Shown: positions 52,024 through 62,690 of the stretch, piece by piece
Layout: each line of letters opens with the position of its first letter
Position numbering within the stretch: position 1 is the stretch's first letter
Source: Rudaea sp. 3F27F6
GTDB taxonomy: Bacteria; Pseudomonadota; Gammaproteobacteria; Xanthomonadales; Rhodanobacteraceae
Assembly: GCF_005503555.1 (NCBI RefSeq)
Contig: NZ_SCNG01000004.1
Location: forward strand, 453,566 to 517,565
Direction of reading: 5' to 3'
DNA length: 64,000 nt
Made by a program: the position numbers and the translations under genes
The notes under the pieces: model-generated
Seen by the model: the letters and a program-made list of their open reading frames with translations, nothing else
Databases searched by the model: none
Told to the model about the DNA's origin: nothing

Positions 52024-53676
52024 TCACTTGGTGATGTCGACGTCCTTGGTTTCGCGCAGGAACAGCGCACCGATCACGAAGGTCATTCCGGCGATGATCA
52101 CCGGATACCACAGTCCCGAGTAGATGTTTCCGGTCGCCGCGACGATGGCGAACGAGATGAACGGCAGGAACCCACCGAACCAGCCGTTGCCGATGTGATA
52201 GGGCAGGCTCATCGAGGTGTAGCGGATGCGCGTCGGGAACATCTCGACCAGCCACGCGGCAATCGGCCCATAAACCATCGTCACGAGCAGGACCAGATAG
52301 GTCAGCAGCAGGATCGCCACAGGTGAATTGATCGCCGCCGGATCCGCCTTGTCGGGATAGCCCGCGGTCTTCAGCGCCTCGAAAACCTGTTTGCTGAAAG
52401 CCGCCGACTGGTCGGTGAACGCCTTCTTGTCGAGTGCATCGCCCTCGAAACTCGGGATCGCAACGCCGCCGATCGACACGTTGGCGACGCTGCCGGCTGG
52501 CGCTTCCGCATTCGAGTACGGAATGCCTTTTTTGGCTAGCACCGATTTGATGATGTCGCACGACTGCTTGAACGTCGCCTTGCCGACCGGATCGAACTGG
52601 GTCGCGCAGCGGGCCGGGTCGGCCGTGACCACGACGGGCGCCTTGGCAGCCGCTGCTTCGAGTGCCGGATTCACGGCGTGCGTCAGCGCCTTGAACACCG
52701 GGAAATAGGTCAGCACCGCGAGCAGGCAGCCGGCCAGCACGATCGGCTTGCGTCCGATCTTGTCCGAGAGCCAGCCGAACAGAACGAAGCCGCCGGTGGC
52801 CAGCGCCAATGCGATTGCGATGTAGATGTCAGCCTTGTCGGCTTCGAGGTTGAGGGTCTTGGTCAGGAAGAACAGCGAATAGAACTGGCCGCCGTACCAG
52901 ACCACGGCCTGGCCCGCGGTCGCACCGAGCAGGGCGAGAAGGACGATCTTGCCGTTGGCCGAGAAGAAGCTCTCGGTGATCGGCGCTTTTGAGGTCTTGC
53001 CCTCGGCCTTCATCTGCTGGAACAGCGGCGATTCGTGGAGCTGCATGCGGATCCATACAGAAACGAGCAGCAGAAAGAATGAAACGAGGAAGGGAATGCG
53101 CCAGCCCCAGGCTTCGTACGCTTCCTTGCCGATCGAGTTGCGGCACAGCCAGATCACGATCAACGAGAGAAACAGACCGAGGGTCGCCGTGGTCTGGATG
53201 AAGCTCGTATACAGGCCGCGCCGGCCGTGCGGCGCATGCTCGGCGACATAGGTCGCCGCGCCGCCGTATTCGCCGCCGAGCGCGAGGCCCTGCAGCAGGC
53301 GCAGCACAATCAGGATCACCGGCGCGGCGATGCCGATCGCTGCATACGAAGGCAGCACGCCGACGAGAAAAGTCGACGCGCCCATGATCACGATCGTGAT
53401 GAGAAAAGTATACTTTCGCCCGATCAGATCGCCGAGCCGGCCGAACACGAGCGCGCCGAGCGGACGCACGGCGAAACCCGCGGCGAAGGCGAGCAGGGCG
53501 AACAGATACTGCGTCGTCTCGTTGAGACCGCCGAAGAACTGCTTGCCGATGATCGCGGCGAGCGAGCCGTATAAATAGAAGTCGTACCACTCGAACACGG
53601 TGCCGAGACTCGACGCGCCGATCACGCGTACGTGATTGCTCGTCAGCGGCGCAGCGCCTTGCATTGTCGTTGCCAT
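52024..53676 (-). CDS. MFS transporter, metabolite:H+ symporter (MHS) type, with large loop
   Basis: The 550-residue protein has the MHS features: GTVFEWYDFYLYGSLAAIIG in helix 1, RPLGALVFGRLGDLIGRKYT after helix 2 and GLALGGEYGGAATYVAEHAP in helix 4-5. Twelve helices are likely. Between about residues 332 and 449 there is a roughly 115-residue polar insertion containing Cys in ARCATQ and QSCDII, larger than in classical ProP. GAGGATAG precedes the ATG. It is divergent from acs, so it may import acetate or another short acid (inference). Confidence 0.87.
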   Translation of the reverse strand: MATTMQGAAPLTSNHVRVIGASSLGTVFEWYDFYLYGSLAAIIGKQFFGGLNETTQYLFALLAFAAGFAVRPLGALVFGRLGDLIGRKYTFLITIVIMGASTFLVGVLPSYAAIGIAAPVILIVLRLLQGLALGGEYGGAATYVAEHAPHGRRGLYTSFIQTTATLGLFLSLIVIWLCRNSIGKEAYEAWGWRIPFLVSFFLLLVSVWIRMQLHESPLFQQMKAEGKTSKAPITESFFSANGKIVLLALLGATAGQAVVWYGGQFYSLFFLTKTLNLEADKADIYIAIALALATGGFVLFGWLSDKIGRKPIVLAGCLLAVLTYFPVFKALTHAVNPALEAAAAKAPVVVTADPARCATQFDPVGKATFKQSCDIIKSVLAKKGIPYSNAEAPAGSVANVSIGGVAIPSFEGDALDKKAFTDQSAAFSKQVFEALKTAGYPDKADPAAINSPVAILLLTYLVLLVTMVYGPIAAWLVEMFPTRIRYTSMSLPYHIGNGWFGGFLPFISFAIVAATGNIYSGLWYPVIIAGMTFVIGALFLRETKDVDITK

Positions 53677-53874
53677 GAACTATCCTCCCCGATGGTTTCT
53701 TGGTTTTGTTCCGCGCCCGAACTGCGCGATGGCATCGCGCCTCGGGCGTAGAATCGCGGTTGGCAGTATCGCGTCGGCGCGAAGACATAGTCTGTTGGAC
53801 TAAGGTCCGATTCCGGCGTCCGCGAAACGCGGCAAAGTGGTCTTACCTCGCAATGCAGCATGAAGGATGATGTC

Positions 53875-55815
<1,941 letters not shown>

Positions 55816-55865
55816 GTCTGCATTCGATGCCTTGACGCGGCGCGGCGCATGACCAAGCATGCGCC

Positions 55866-56570
55866 ATGCGCACGCTGACCGCCGCCGATTTCTCCGTCTC
55901 CCGACTCCCCGCCGAGTTGGGAGACGATGAAATCCATCTATGGTTTTTTCCGCGATACCGCTCCAGCGATGCGGCGAAATCCAATGGCATGGACTGCTTG
56001 CGCGGCGTACTCGCGGCGTATCTGGCTGCCGATGCGAGCACTTTGCGTATCGAGCGCAACGAGGCGGGCAAACCGTATCTCGCCGATGCGGAGCTGCAGT
56101 TCAATATTTCGCACAGCGGCGACGCGCTCCTGGTCGGATTGAGCCGTAGCCAGCCGCTCGGCGTCGATCTCGAAAGCGGGTTTCGCGAACGGCCGTACCT
56201 CGAGATCGCGCGGCGCTATTTCACCGGCGCCGAAGCGGCGGCGCTCGCTGCGTTGCCGGCCGAACGGCTTGCGCCGAGTTTTCTCGAACTGTGGAGCGCC
56301 AAGGAAGCCGTGCTCAAAGCGATCGGTCGCGGCATCGCCTTCGGTCTCGATCGCGTCGGCTTCGAGTTCGGTGTGGACGACGCAGTATGGCGACTGGATC
56401 ACATTGCCGAAGAAGCGCGGCCGCTCGCGGATTGGCGCACCGTGCGCTTGAAGCCGGCTGCAGGCGCCACCGGCGTGCTGGCCTGGCAAGGTCCGCAAAG
56501 GCGACTCCGAGCCTTTGCCGCCGCGGAGTCTGCGACGATTTCAGCAACTTTGCCGTCTTTATGGCAATGA
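55866..56570 (+). CDS. 4'-phosphopantetheinyl transferase superfamily protein
   Basis: The 234-residue Sfp-type protein has FNISHSGDALLVGLS, the Mg-binding GVDLE (about 98) and WSAKEAVLKAIG (about 142). It would move phosphopantetheine from CoA to a carrier protein. No polyketide, peptide or fatty acid synthase gene is in the window, so the partner lies elsewhere. The C-terminus is longer than the minimal Sfp core and contains two tryptophans in weakly conserved sequence. Its stop overlaps the start of the ECF sigma gene. Confidence 0.87.
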   Translation: MRTLTAADFSVSRLPAELGDDEIHLWFFPRYRSSDAAKSNGMDCLRGVLAAYLAADASTLRIERNEAGKPYLADAELQFNISHSGDALLVGLSRSQPLGVDLESGFRERPYLEIARRYFTGAEAAALAALPAERLAPSFLELWSAKEAVLKAIGRGIAFGLDRVGFEFGVDDAVWRLDHIAEEARPLADWRTVRLKPAAGATGVLAWQGPQRRLRAFAAAESATISATLPSLWQ

Positions 56571-57148
56571 ATCGCAGCGCGGACATGGATATGAGCGGGC
56601 TGGAGCAACTGTCCGGTTTTGCCCGACTGGTCGATGCAAGCGTACTCGCCCGCGCACAACGCGGCGACATGCAGGCGTTCGCGACGTTGTACACGCACTT
56701 CGGTCAGGCCTGTTACGGCTTGGCATTGCGACTCACCGGAAACAAGGCACAAGCCGAAGACCTGGTGCAGGAGGTATTCTTGAAACTGATCGAAACCATA
56801 CGCAGCTATCGCGGCGATGCGCCGTTCGGTGCGTGGCTCAAGCGCATGACTGCGAACGCCGCGATCGACCATCTGCGCAAGAACAAGCGTTTCGTCGATG
56901 CCGATCCCGACGCGATGTTCGCCGGGCTCGACGCGCCGGAAAGCGGTCCGGCGCAGAAGCTCGACGCAGCCGCTTTGCTGCAGCGACTGCCGCCGCGTGC
57001 GCGCGCTGTCGTTGTGCTGCATCAAATCGAAGGCTACACGCATACGGAGATTGCCGAATTGTTCGGACAAAGCGAAAGCTATTCCAAATCGATCCTGTCG
57101 CGCGGGCTGCAGCGTCTGCATGCCATCGTCGCGCCGGCCGAGGCCTGA
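56561..57148 (+). CDS. ECF-type RNA polymerase sigma factor
   Basis: The frame is read from the first ATG (56561); starts at 56567 or 56585 are possible. The protein, about 195 residues, has sigma region 2 (FGQACYGLALRLTGNKAQAE, DLVQEVFLKLIETIRSYRGD, FGAWLKRMTANAAIDHLRKN) and region 4 (LQRLPPRARAVVVLHQIEGY, THTEIAELFGQSESYSKSIL). It overlaps the phosphopantetheinyl transferase gene and is followed 3 bases later by a membrane protein and then a PDZ protein, forming a likely sigma/anti-sigma-like/effector operon. Confidence 0.87.
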   Translation: MAMNRSADMDMSGLEQLSGFARLVDASVLARAQRGDMQAFATLYTHFGQACYGLALRLTGNKAQAEDLVQEVFLKLIETIRSYRGDAPFGAWLKRMTANAAIDHLRKNKRFVDADPDAMFAGLDAPESGPAQKLDAAALLQRLPPRARAVVVLHQIEGYTHTEIAELFGQSESYSKSILSRGLQRLHAIVAPAEA

Positions 57149-57151
57149 ACC

Positions 57152-57655
57152 ATGAATGTCACCGATTCTGCCAACCTGCAAACCAGCGCACTCCTGCGCA
57201 CGATCACGGACATCGAATCCGAGCCGCCCGTCGATCTGTGGTCGCGCATCGAAGCGGCGCACGGCACGCGAGTCCGCCGCCGGCGTCTGCGCCGGTTCGT
57301 CGCCGGCGGCGTTTTCAGCGCGGCGCTGGTCGGCGCGGTCGCGCTCGGTGGCTTGCGTCTGCCCTCGGGTATGCCTAGCGGCGGCGCGAGTATCGACTGG
57401 CAGGCGCGTGCACAGGCGCTCGAATTGCAGTTGCAGGCGCTCGAACGCGATCACGGCGCGGTCGGTAGAACCGTTGCCAGATACGATGCCGGTCCTGCTG
57501 CGACCGAACTCGCCGATATCGACCGCCGCCTGCAAGCGGCCTACGAACACGGAAAGTATACAAATGAACTTGTTCCTTTGTGGAAGCGACGCAGCGAACT
57601 TCTCGACACGCTGATCGCGGCGCGTAAGGAAGGGTTGACTTTGACCAGCATCTAA
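57152..57655 (+). CDS. Single-pass membrane protein, putative anti-sigma factor
   Basis: The 167-residue protein has a cytosolic N-terminal region of about 48 residues with helical character (LLRTITDIESEPPVDLWSRI), a membrane helix (RRFVAGGVFSAALVGAVALG) and a periplasmic coiled-coil-like part (ARAQALELQLQALERD). Order after an ECF sigma gene and this topology suggest an anti-sigma factor. The zinc motif H-x3-C-x2-C of ZAS-type anti-sigmas is absent, so this is inference. Confidence 0.65.
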   Translation: MNVTDSANLQTSALLRTITDIESEPPVDLWSRIEAAHGTRVRRRRLRRFVAGGVFSAALVGAVALGGLRLPSGMPSGGASIDWQARAQALELQLQALERDHGAVGRTVARYDAGPAATELADIDRRLQAAYEHGKYTNELVPLWKRRSELLDTLIAARKEGLTLTSI

Positions 57656-57667
57656 AGGGTACGTGCC

Positions 57668-58630
57668 ATGTCCCGCATACTCGGTTTGACTATCTTGCTC
57701 GGCGCCGCCGGCGGCGTTTTCGCCGCGGATGCGGCAACCACACCTGCTCTCGACGCGTCCGGCGGCAGTGCCACTTCGACCGCCGTCACCCAGCGCGTGC
57801 GTGAGGAAATGCATCAGGTTCTCGTGCGATTGGCCAGCACGGGCGCGCTCGGCGCGCATCCGGAGCAAGTGACGCTTCAGCTCGACGAGCCGGCGCAACG
57901 TTCGATCAATCTCGGCCTGCTCGTCGATGCGACCAGTGCAAACAACGCACGCGACGGTCTGCGCGTGTTCGGCACCACGCCAGGCGGCACGGCCGAACGG
58001 ATCGGCGTGCATCCGGGCGACGTCATCGTCGCGGTGAACGGCCGCTCGTTGCGCGAACTCGGCGCAGACGACAATGGCCGCGCACTCGCGGCCTCCACGC
58101 TGAAGTCCAGCGTCGATGCGTTGCCGGCCGATGCGAACGTGCAGCTCGACGTGCTTCGCGGCGGTACGCAGCTGGCGCTGAACGGCCCGTTGCAAAGCGT
58201 GCAGCTGCCTGCACTGCGCGTCGCGCTCGGCGTGTCCGGTGCGGCGGCCGATCTGCCCACGCAGGCGGCCGCCACGGGTTGCGGCCGCATCGGTCTGGTC
58301 GATCTCGCGCCGCGTCAGGAGAAGCTCTACGGCGCGACGATTCTGCTCGTCGATGGAACTGCTCCAGGCCCATACGGCGCGAAGAGTTATCGCGTCGATG
58401 CCGGTACGCACGAGCTGCTCGTCGCCGAGCGCATTCCCACGCGCGCGATGGGCATGGGCGAATTCGCATCCCTGCGCAAGAGCAAACCGAAATCTCTGAC
58501 CATTACCGTCAAGCCGAATACGACGGTGCTGATCGCCGCGCGCTTCAACGAAGATCGCACCAGCGAGCTCAACAAGGGCGGCTACTGGGATCCGGTGGCG
58601 TGGAAAGAGATTGCCGAAACCTGTCCCTAA
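57668..58630 (+). CDS. Exported PDZ-domain protein
   Basis: The 320-residue protein has a signal peptide (SRILGLTILLGAAGGVFA), a PDZ-like domain at about residues 75-170 (LRVFGTTPGGTAERIGVHPG, DVIVAVNGRSLREL) and a C-terminal domain with GRIGLVDLAPRQEKLYGATI, which may bind a small ligand or membrane protein. No protease domain is visible, so it may sense or bind peptides. It lies 13 bases after the putative anti-sigma gene and could be its signal partner. Confidence 0.78.
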   Translation: MSRILGLTILLGAAGGVFAADAATTPALDASGGSATSTAVTQRVREEMHQVLVRLASTGALGAHPEQVTLQLDEPAQRSINLGLLVDATSANNARDGLRVFGTTPGGTAERIGVHPGDVIVAVNGRSLRELGADDNGRALAASTLKSSVDALPADANVQLDVLRGGTQLALNGPLQSVQLPALRVALGVSGAAADLPTQAAATGCGRIGLVDLAPRQEKLYGATILLVDGTAPGPYGAKSYRVDAGTHELLVAERIPTRAMGMGEFASLRKSKPKSLTITVKPNTTVLIAARFNEDRTSELNKGGYWDPVAWKEIAETCP

Positions 58631-58768
58631 GCTGACCCACGCGGGTTTGCCGACGTGGCATAACGAACTTTCTCCGCCATAACGTGTCTGAGTAGGCACT
58701 CCCCCACAGGGTCTCCTCCACACGGACGTGGTTTCTTTAATCGACACATCTCCTTTCGGTTACGACCC

Positions 58769-60490
58769 ATGCGCTATTCTTGGCGCATGGGTTTTCTCTG
58801 CGCGCATCGTTCGTGGGCAGGCGTGCTGTGCGCCTTGCTGTTGTCGTTGCCGGCGCTGTCAGTAGCACGCAAATCGACGTCTCCACCCGATTCCACACTT
58901 CTACCGGCCTCGTTCCGCGAGACGATCGAACGCGGTGTCGCCAACGGCGCGTATCAATCCGTCGCCGTCGGCCTGATCGATGGCAAGCAGCGCGGGACCT
59001 TCTATTTCGGCCATCGCGACGGCGCGGATTCCAAACCCGCCGACGATAAAAGTCTGTTCGAAATCGGCGCGGTCGGCGAGGTCTTCACTGGACTTCTGCT
59101 CGCGCAGGCCGCGCTCGAAGGCAAGCTGCGGCTTTCCGATCCGATCGAGAAATTTCTGCCTGCGCCATTTCCGTTCACCGATGCGCGCCTCGGAAAAATC
59201 ACTCTGCTGCAGCTCGCCACGCAACATTCGGCGCTGCCCGCGCGACCGGCGAATTTGTTTCCCGCCGATCTCGACGACCCCTATGCCGGCTATGCTGCGG
59301 AAGATCTGCTTGCCCTGCTCGCCTTTCATCGTTCGAGTGCAAAAGCAGACGATGCCGCGTACGGCTATTCGATCCTCAACGCCGGCCTGCTCGGTCACTT
59401 GCTCGGCCGCATCTATCAGATGCCGCTTGGCGAAGCGCTCGCTGCCAAGATTTTTTCGCCGCTCGGGCTGAAGCGATTGACCTTTGCGGACGACACAGAT
59501 CTGTTGCCGGGACATGCGAGAGGTGCGAGCGCACCGCATCGCCATTACGGCGCCCTCATCGGTGCGGCGGGACTGCGTGCCGGCTTGCCCGATCTGCTCG
59601 GCTTCCTGCAGCTCAATCTGACACCGAACGATTCGCCGTTGCGCGCCGCTCTGCTGCTCGCGCGGCGGCCGGATGCGTCCGGTCCGGCCGACCAGCTCGG
59701 CTTCGGCTGGAACGTGCGCGAGAAGATCGACGGCACGGCGACCTGGCCTCTCGTCTGGCGCGCAAGCCAAACGGCAGGATTCGCGAGTTTCATCGGTTTC
59801 CGCACCGACAAACAGAAGGCCATCGTCGTGCTCGGCAATGCTACCGAAGACGTCGCCGCACTCGGCATCGCTTGGTTGGGCGACACTTCGCCGCCCGAGA
59901 CCGCGCATGGCTTCGCCGATGCCGGAAGCAATCGCCTCGAAGAGTATCCCGGTCTCTACCGGGTCGCCTCCGGCGTCGACGCCATCGTGCGTGCGGACGA
60001 ACAAGCACTGAGCCTGCAAATGCCCGGCGCGTTGCCGGCGCGCCTGCAAGCGGCGGACAAAGATGTCTTCGTCGCCGACGACGCAGGGTTCGGTGTCACC
60101 TTCATCCGCGATATCGATGAGATCGTCGGCCTCGTATTGCACGGCGGCGGCCAGAATGTCAGTGCGAAGCGCTTGAGCGCGCGCGCCCCGCGCCTTGCAC
60201 GCGTGCCGATCGGGATCGACGCTGCGGCGCGCAGCGCCATGCTCGGCGATTATCGTCTCGACGATGCAACTTGGCTGCGCATCGCCGAATCCGCACAGGG
60301 CTTGAACTTACAGTGGACGATGGCCGAGCGGCGACGTATTTTTCCTTATGCGCCCAGTCGTTTTACCGACGCGGACGGCGCGGTCGAGTTGCAGATCAAG
60401 CGCACTGCAGACGGTCGCGTCGCCGGCATCGATCTCGACCTCGCCGGTACGCGCCGCGAAGCCGTGCCGCTGCGCAAATATGTTCATTGA
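58769..60490 (+). CDS. Serine hydrolase homologue lacking catalytic residues (pseudoenzyme)
   Basis: The 573-residue exported protein has the overall class C beta-lactamase/PBP fold, yet the SxxK nucleophile motif reads A101-V-G-E104 ([11 protein letters not shown]) where active members have S-x-x-K. The YxN and HTG/KTG motifs are likewise replaced ([21 protein letters not shown]). The rest of the fold is preserved, including the [11 protein letters not shown] region and a C-terminal domain of about 190 residues with lipocalin-like strands. It may bind a ligand without cutting it. The start could also be at 58787. It lies 8 bases before pdxJ. Confidence 0.8.
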   Translation: MRYSWRMGFLCAHRSWAGVLCALLLSLPALSVARKSTSPPDSTLLPASFRETIERGVANGAYQSVAVGLIDGKQRGTFYFGHRDGADSKPADDKSLFEIGAVGEVFTGLLLAQAALEGKLRLSDPIEKFLPAPFPFTDARLGKITLLQLATQHSALPARPANLFPADLDDPYAGYAAEDLLALLAFHRSSAKADDAAYGYSILNAGLLGHLLGRIYQMPLGEALAAKIFSPLGLKRLTFADDTDLLPGHARGASAPHRHYGALIGAAGLRAGLPDLLGFLQLNLTPNDSPLRAALLLARRPDASGPADQLGFGWNVREKIDGTATWPLVWRASQTAGFASFIGFRTDKQKAIVVLGNATEDVAALGIAWLGDTSPPETAHGFADAGSNRLEEYPGLYRVASGVDAIVRADEQALSLQMPGALPARLQAADKDVFVADDAGFGVTFIRDIDEIVGLVLHGGGQNVSAKRLSARAPRLARVPIGIDAAARSAMLGDYRLDDATWLRIAESAQGLNLQWTMAERRRIFPYAPSRFTDADGAVELQIKRTADGRVAGIDLDLAGTRREAVPLRKYVH

Positions 60491-60498
60491 GAAGACCC

Positions 60499-61245
60499 AT
60501 GACCCGACTCAGCGTCAACGTCAACAAGATCGCCGTGCTGCGCAATTCACGCGGCGGCCAAGAGCCCGATGTCTACGCCGCCGCGAAGGCCTGCATCGCC
60601 GCCGGCGCGGCCGGCATCACAGTGCATCCCCGCCCTGATCAAAGACATATTCGTCCCGACGACGTGCGCGCATTGAAGTCGCTTATCGGCGGAGATGTGG
60701 AGTACAACATCGAGGGTAACGGTTTCGCCGGCGCACGCGGCGGTTACCCGGGCTTGCTCGCGCTGGTCGAAGAAACTCGGCCGACGCAAGTCACGCTCGT
60801 GCCCGACGGTGATGCACAACTCACTTCCGATCACGGCTTCGATCTGCGTGCCGATGCGGCGCGGCTGAAGCCGCTCATTGCGCAGTTGAAACAACTCGGC
60901 GCGCGAGTCAGTTTGTTCGTCGATATGGACGCCGTCGACGTCGCGCGTGCCGCAGAGATCGGCGCCGACAGAGTGGAGATTTACACCGGGCCGTATGCAG
61001 AAGCCTTCGCTCACGGCGACTATGCCCGCGAGTTGGCCATGTGCGTCGCCTGTGCCGACAGTGCCCTCGCCACGGGTCTCGGCGTCAATGCCGGACACGA
61101 TTTGAATCAGACCAATCTCGGCACGTTGAAAGCTGCGATTCCACAGCTCGCCGAAGTCTCGATCGGCCATGCTCTGATCGGCGAGGCCCTGTATGGGGGC
61201 CTCGACGCCACGATCAAGGCCTATCTGCGCATCCTCGCCGCCTAA
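60499..61245 (+). CDS. pdxJ: Pyridoxine 5'-phosphate synthase
   Basis: PdxJ condenses 1-deoxyxylulose 5-phosphate with 1-amino-acetone 3-phosphate to form pyridoxine 5'-phosphate. The 248-residue TIM barrel shows [51 protein letters not shown] and [12 protein letters not shown], all family signatures. The ATG at 60499 lies 8 bases after the pseudoenzyme stop, and the two may be co-transcribed. pdxJ beside exbD is a known layout in Xanthomonas. Confidence 0.95.
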   Translation: MTRLSVNVNKIAVLRNSRGGQEPDVYAAAKACIAAGAAGITVHPRPDQRHIRPDDVRALKSLIGGDVEYNIEGNGFAGARGGYPGLLALVEETRPTQVTLVPDGDAQLTSDHGFDLRADAARLKPLIAQLKQLGARVSLFVDMDAVDVARAAEIGADRVEIYTGPYAEAFAHGDYARELAMCVACADSALATGLGVNAGHDLNQTNLGTLKAAIPQLAEVSIGHALIGEALYGGLDATIKAYLRILAA

Positions 61246-61249
61246 GCGA

Positions 61250-61654
61250 TCAGCGACCGGCGGGCTCGATGCTGATCCGGCGCAGATTGGCGTTCTTCGC
61301 AGTCGCGAGGATGTCGGCGACCCGTTCGTAGCGCGTCCGCGCCTCCGGACGCAATGTCAGCGGCGGTGGATCGTTCTGCTGCGCTATCGTTGCGAGATTG
61401 CGCGCCAGTTCGCCGCGATTGATCGCTACGCCGTTCCAGTACAGCTCGCCGGTTTCCTTGATCGAGAGCTTCACTGGATCGGCGGAGGACGGGCAATCAA
61501 GCGAACAGTGCGAGAAGTCGAGCGTGAGCTTATGCGTGAGCAGCGGCGTTGCGATCATGAAGATCACGAGCAAGACCAGCATCACGTCGACAAGCGGAGT
61601 GACGTTGATCTGTGCAAATGTCGGGGATTCGCGATCGAGCGTGAAAGCGGCCAT
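61250..61654 (-). CDS. ExbD/TolR-family protein (third copy, with Cys pair)
   Basis: The 134-residue protein has one membrane helix with the proton-path Asp (VTPLVDVMLVLLVIFMIATP) and a periplasmic ExbD-like domain. GGAG precedes the ATG at 61654. Unlike the other two copies it has CSLDC, a Cys pair at the start of the periplasmic domain, and a polar segment instead of the proline-rich one. It is separated from the exbD pair by a terminator and converges with pdxJ within 4 bases, so it is a separate unit. Confidence 0.85.
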   Translation of the reverse strand: MAAFTLDRESPTFAQINVTPLVDVMLVLLVIFMIATPLLTHKLTLDFSHCSLDCPSSADPVKLSIKETGELYWNGVAINRGELARNLATIAQQNDPPPLTLRPEARTRYERVADILATAKNANLRRISIEPAGR

Positions 61655-61754
61655 CCGGCGGTCTCCATTGGGCACGGCAGTGTGCCCACGCAGAATAGCG
61701 TGCCGAAGCCGCGGCAAAATCCGCGGCGGCGATTTTCATGATTTTCATTAGCGC

Positions 61755-61790
61755 AAAAGAAAACGCCGCATCGCTGCGGCGTTTGTTTTT
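61755..61790. terminator. Rho-independent terminator, bidirectional
   Basis: AAACGCCGCA and TGCGGCGTTT form a 10-base-pair stem with loop TCGC. On the plus strand it is followed by GTTTTT, on the minus strand by TCTTTT. It separates the exbB-exbD-exbD operon from the third exbD gene. Confidence 0.85.
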
Positions 61791-61811
61791 CGACTCGCGA
61801 GCGAACCGGCT

Positions 61812-62237
61812 TTACTGGCCCGCGCCACGCGCCGGCTGGAAGCCGATTTTGGTCATGCCGGCGTTCTTCGCGTCCGCCATAACGGTCGCAACGAGCTGGT
61901 ACTTCGCGGTCTTGTCGGCCTGAATCTGCAGTTCCGGCTGCGGACTCTTCTTCGACGTCACCGTCAGCATCTGCTGCAGCTGTTCTTCCGACACGAGCTG
62001 GTCGTTCCAGTAGAACTGCCCGCTCGAACGCACCGACAGCGTGATCGGGTCGGGCGGATTCTCGACTTGCGGCGGCGGATTGTTCGTCGGCTGCGGCAGG
62101 TCGATCTTGATGCGATGAGTCAGCATCGGCGCCGTGATCATGAAGATGATCAGGAGCACGAGCATGACGTCCACGAGCGGCGTCACGTTGATGTCGGCCA
62201 TCGCGCCGCCGCCGCTGTTACCTGCACTGAATGCCAT
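61812..62237 (-). CDS. exbD2: ExbD/TolR-family biopolymer transport protein (second copy)
   Basis: The 141-residue protein has the ExbD signature INVTPLVDVMLVLLIIFMIT with the membrane Asp, a proline-rich juxtamembrane segment (PQPTNNPPPQVENPPDP) and the periplasmic TolR-like fold (VRSSGQFYWNDQLVSEEQLQ). With ExbB it uses the proton gradient to move TonB. It is the last gene of the tonB-exbB-exbD-exbD2 operon, 21 bases after the previous exbD; the terminator follows at 61755. Confidence 0.92.
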   Translation of the reverse strand: MAFSAGNSGGGAMADINVTPLVDVMLVLLIIFMITAPMLTHRIKIDLPQPTNNPPPQVENPPDPITLSVRSSGQFYWNDQLVSEEQLQQMLTVTSKKSPQPELQIQADKTAKYQLVATVMADAKNAGMTKIGFQPARGAGQ

Positions 62238-62258
62238 GATTCTTTCTCTTCAAACCTG

Positions 62259-62687
62259 TTACTGACCGCCGTGCTGCGGCGTCGTGATGAAGCCGACCTT
62301 GACCATGCCCGCGTTCTTCGCGTTGGTCATGACATTGGCCACGAGCTGGTACTCGGTATCCTTGTCGGCACGAATCTGGATTTCCGGCTGCGTTGCCTGC
62401 GGCGCGACGACTCGAAGCTGGGCCTGGAGCTGGCTCTCGGTGACCTGCTCGTCGTTCCAGTACATCGTTCCGTCGTGACGCACGGCAATGGTGACCGGCG
62501 GCACCGGCGGAGTGTCGGTCGGCGGCGCGATCAAGGTGCCTTGCGGCAATTCGACCTTGATCTTCGGTTGAGCCAACTGCGTCGTGATCATGAAGATGAT
62601 CAGCAGCACCAACATCACGTCGACGAGCGGCGTGACGTTGATTTCCGCCATGATGCCGCCGCTGTTACCGCCCGCACTCATTGCCAT
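62259..62687 (-). CDS. exbD1: ExbD/TolR-family biopolymer transport protein (first copy)
   Basis: The 142-residue protein has INVTPLVDVMLVLLIIFMIT, with the proton-path Asp, and periplasmic VRHDGTMYWNDEQVTESQLQ. It closely resembles the neighbouring copy, so a duplication is clear. Its start is 3 bases after the exbB stop region, so the genes are tightly spaced. In Xanthomonas two ExbD proteins have been described, with the second needed only for some substrates. Confidence 0.93.
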   Translation of the reverse strand: MAMSAGGNSGGIMAEINVTPLVDVMLVLLIIFMITTQLAQPKIKVELPQGTLIAPPTDTPPVPPVTIAVRHDGTMYWNDEQVTESQLQAQLRVVAPQATQPEIQIRADKDTEYQLVANVMTNAKNAGMVKVGFITTPQHGGQ

Positions 62688-62690
62688 GGC

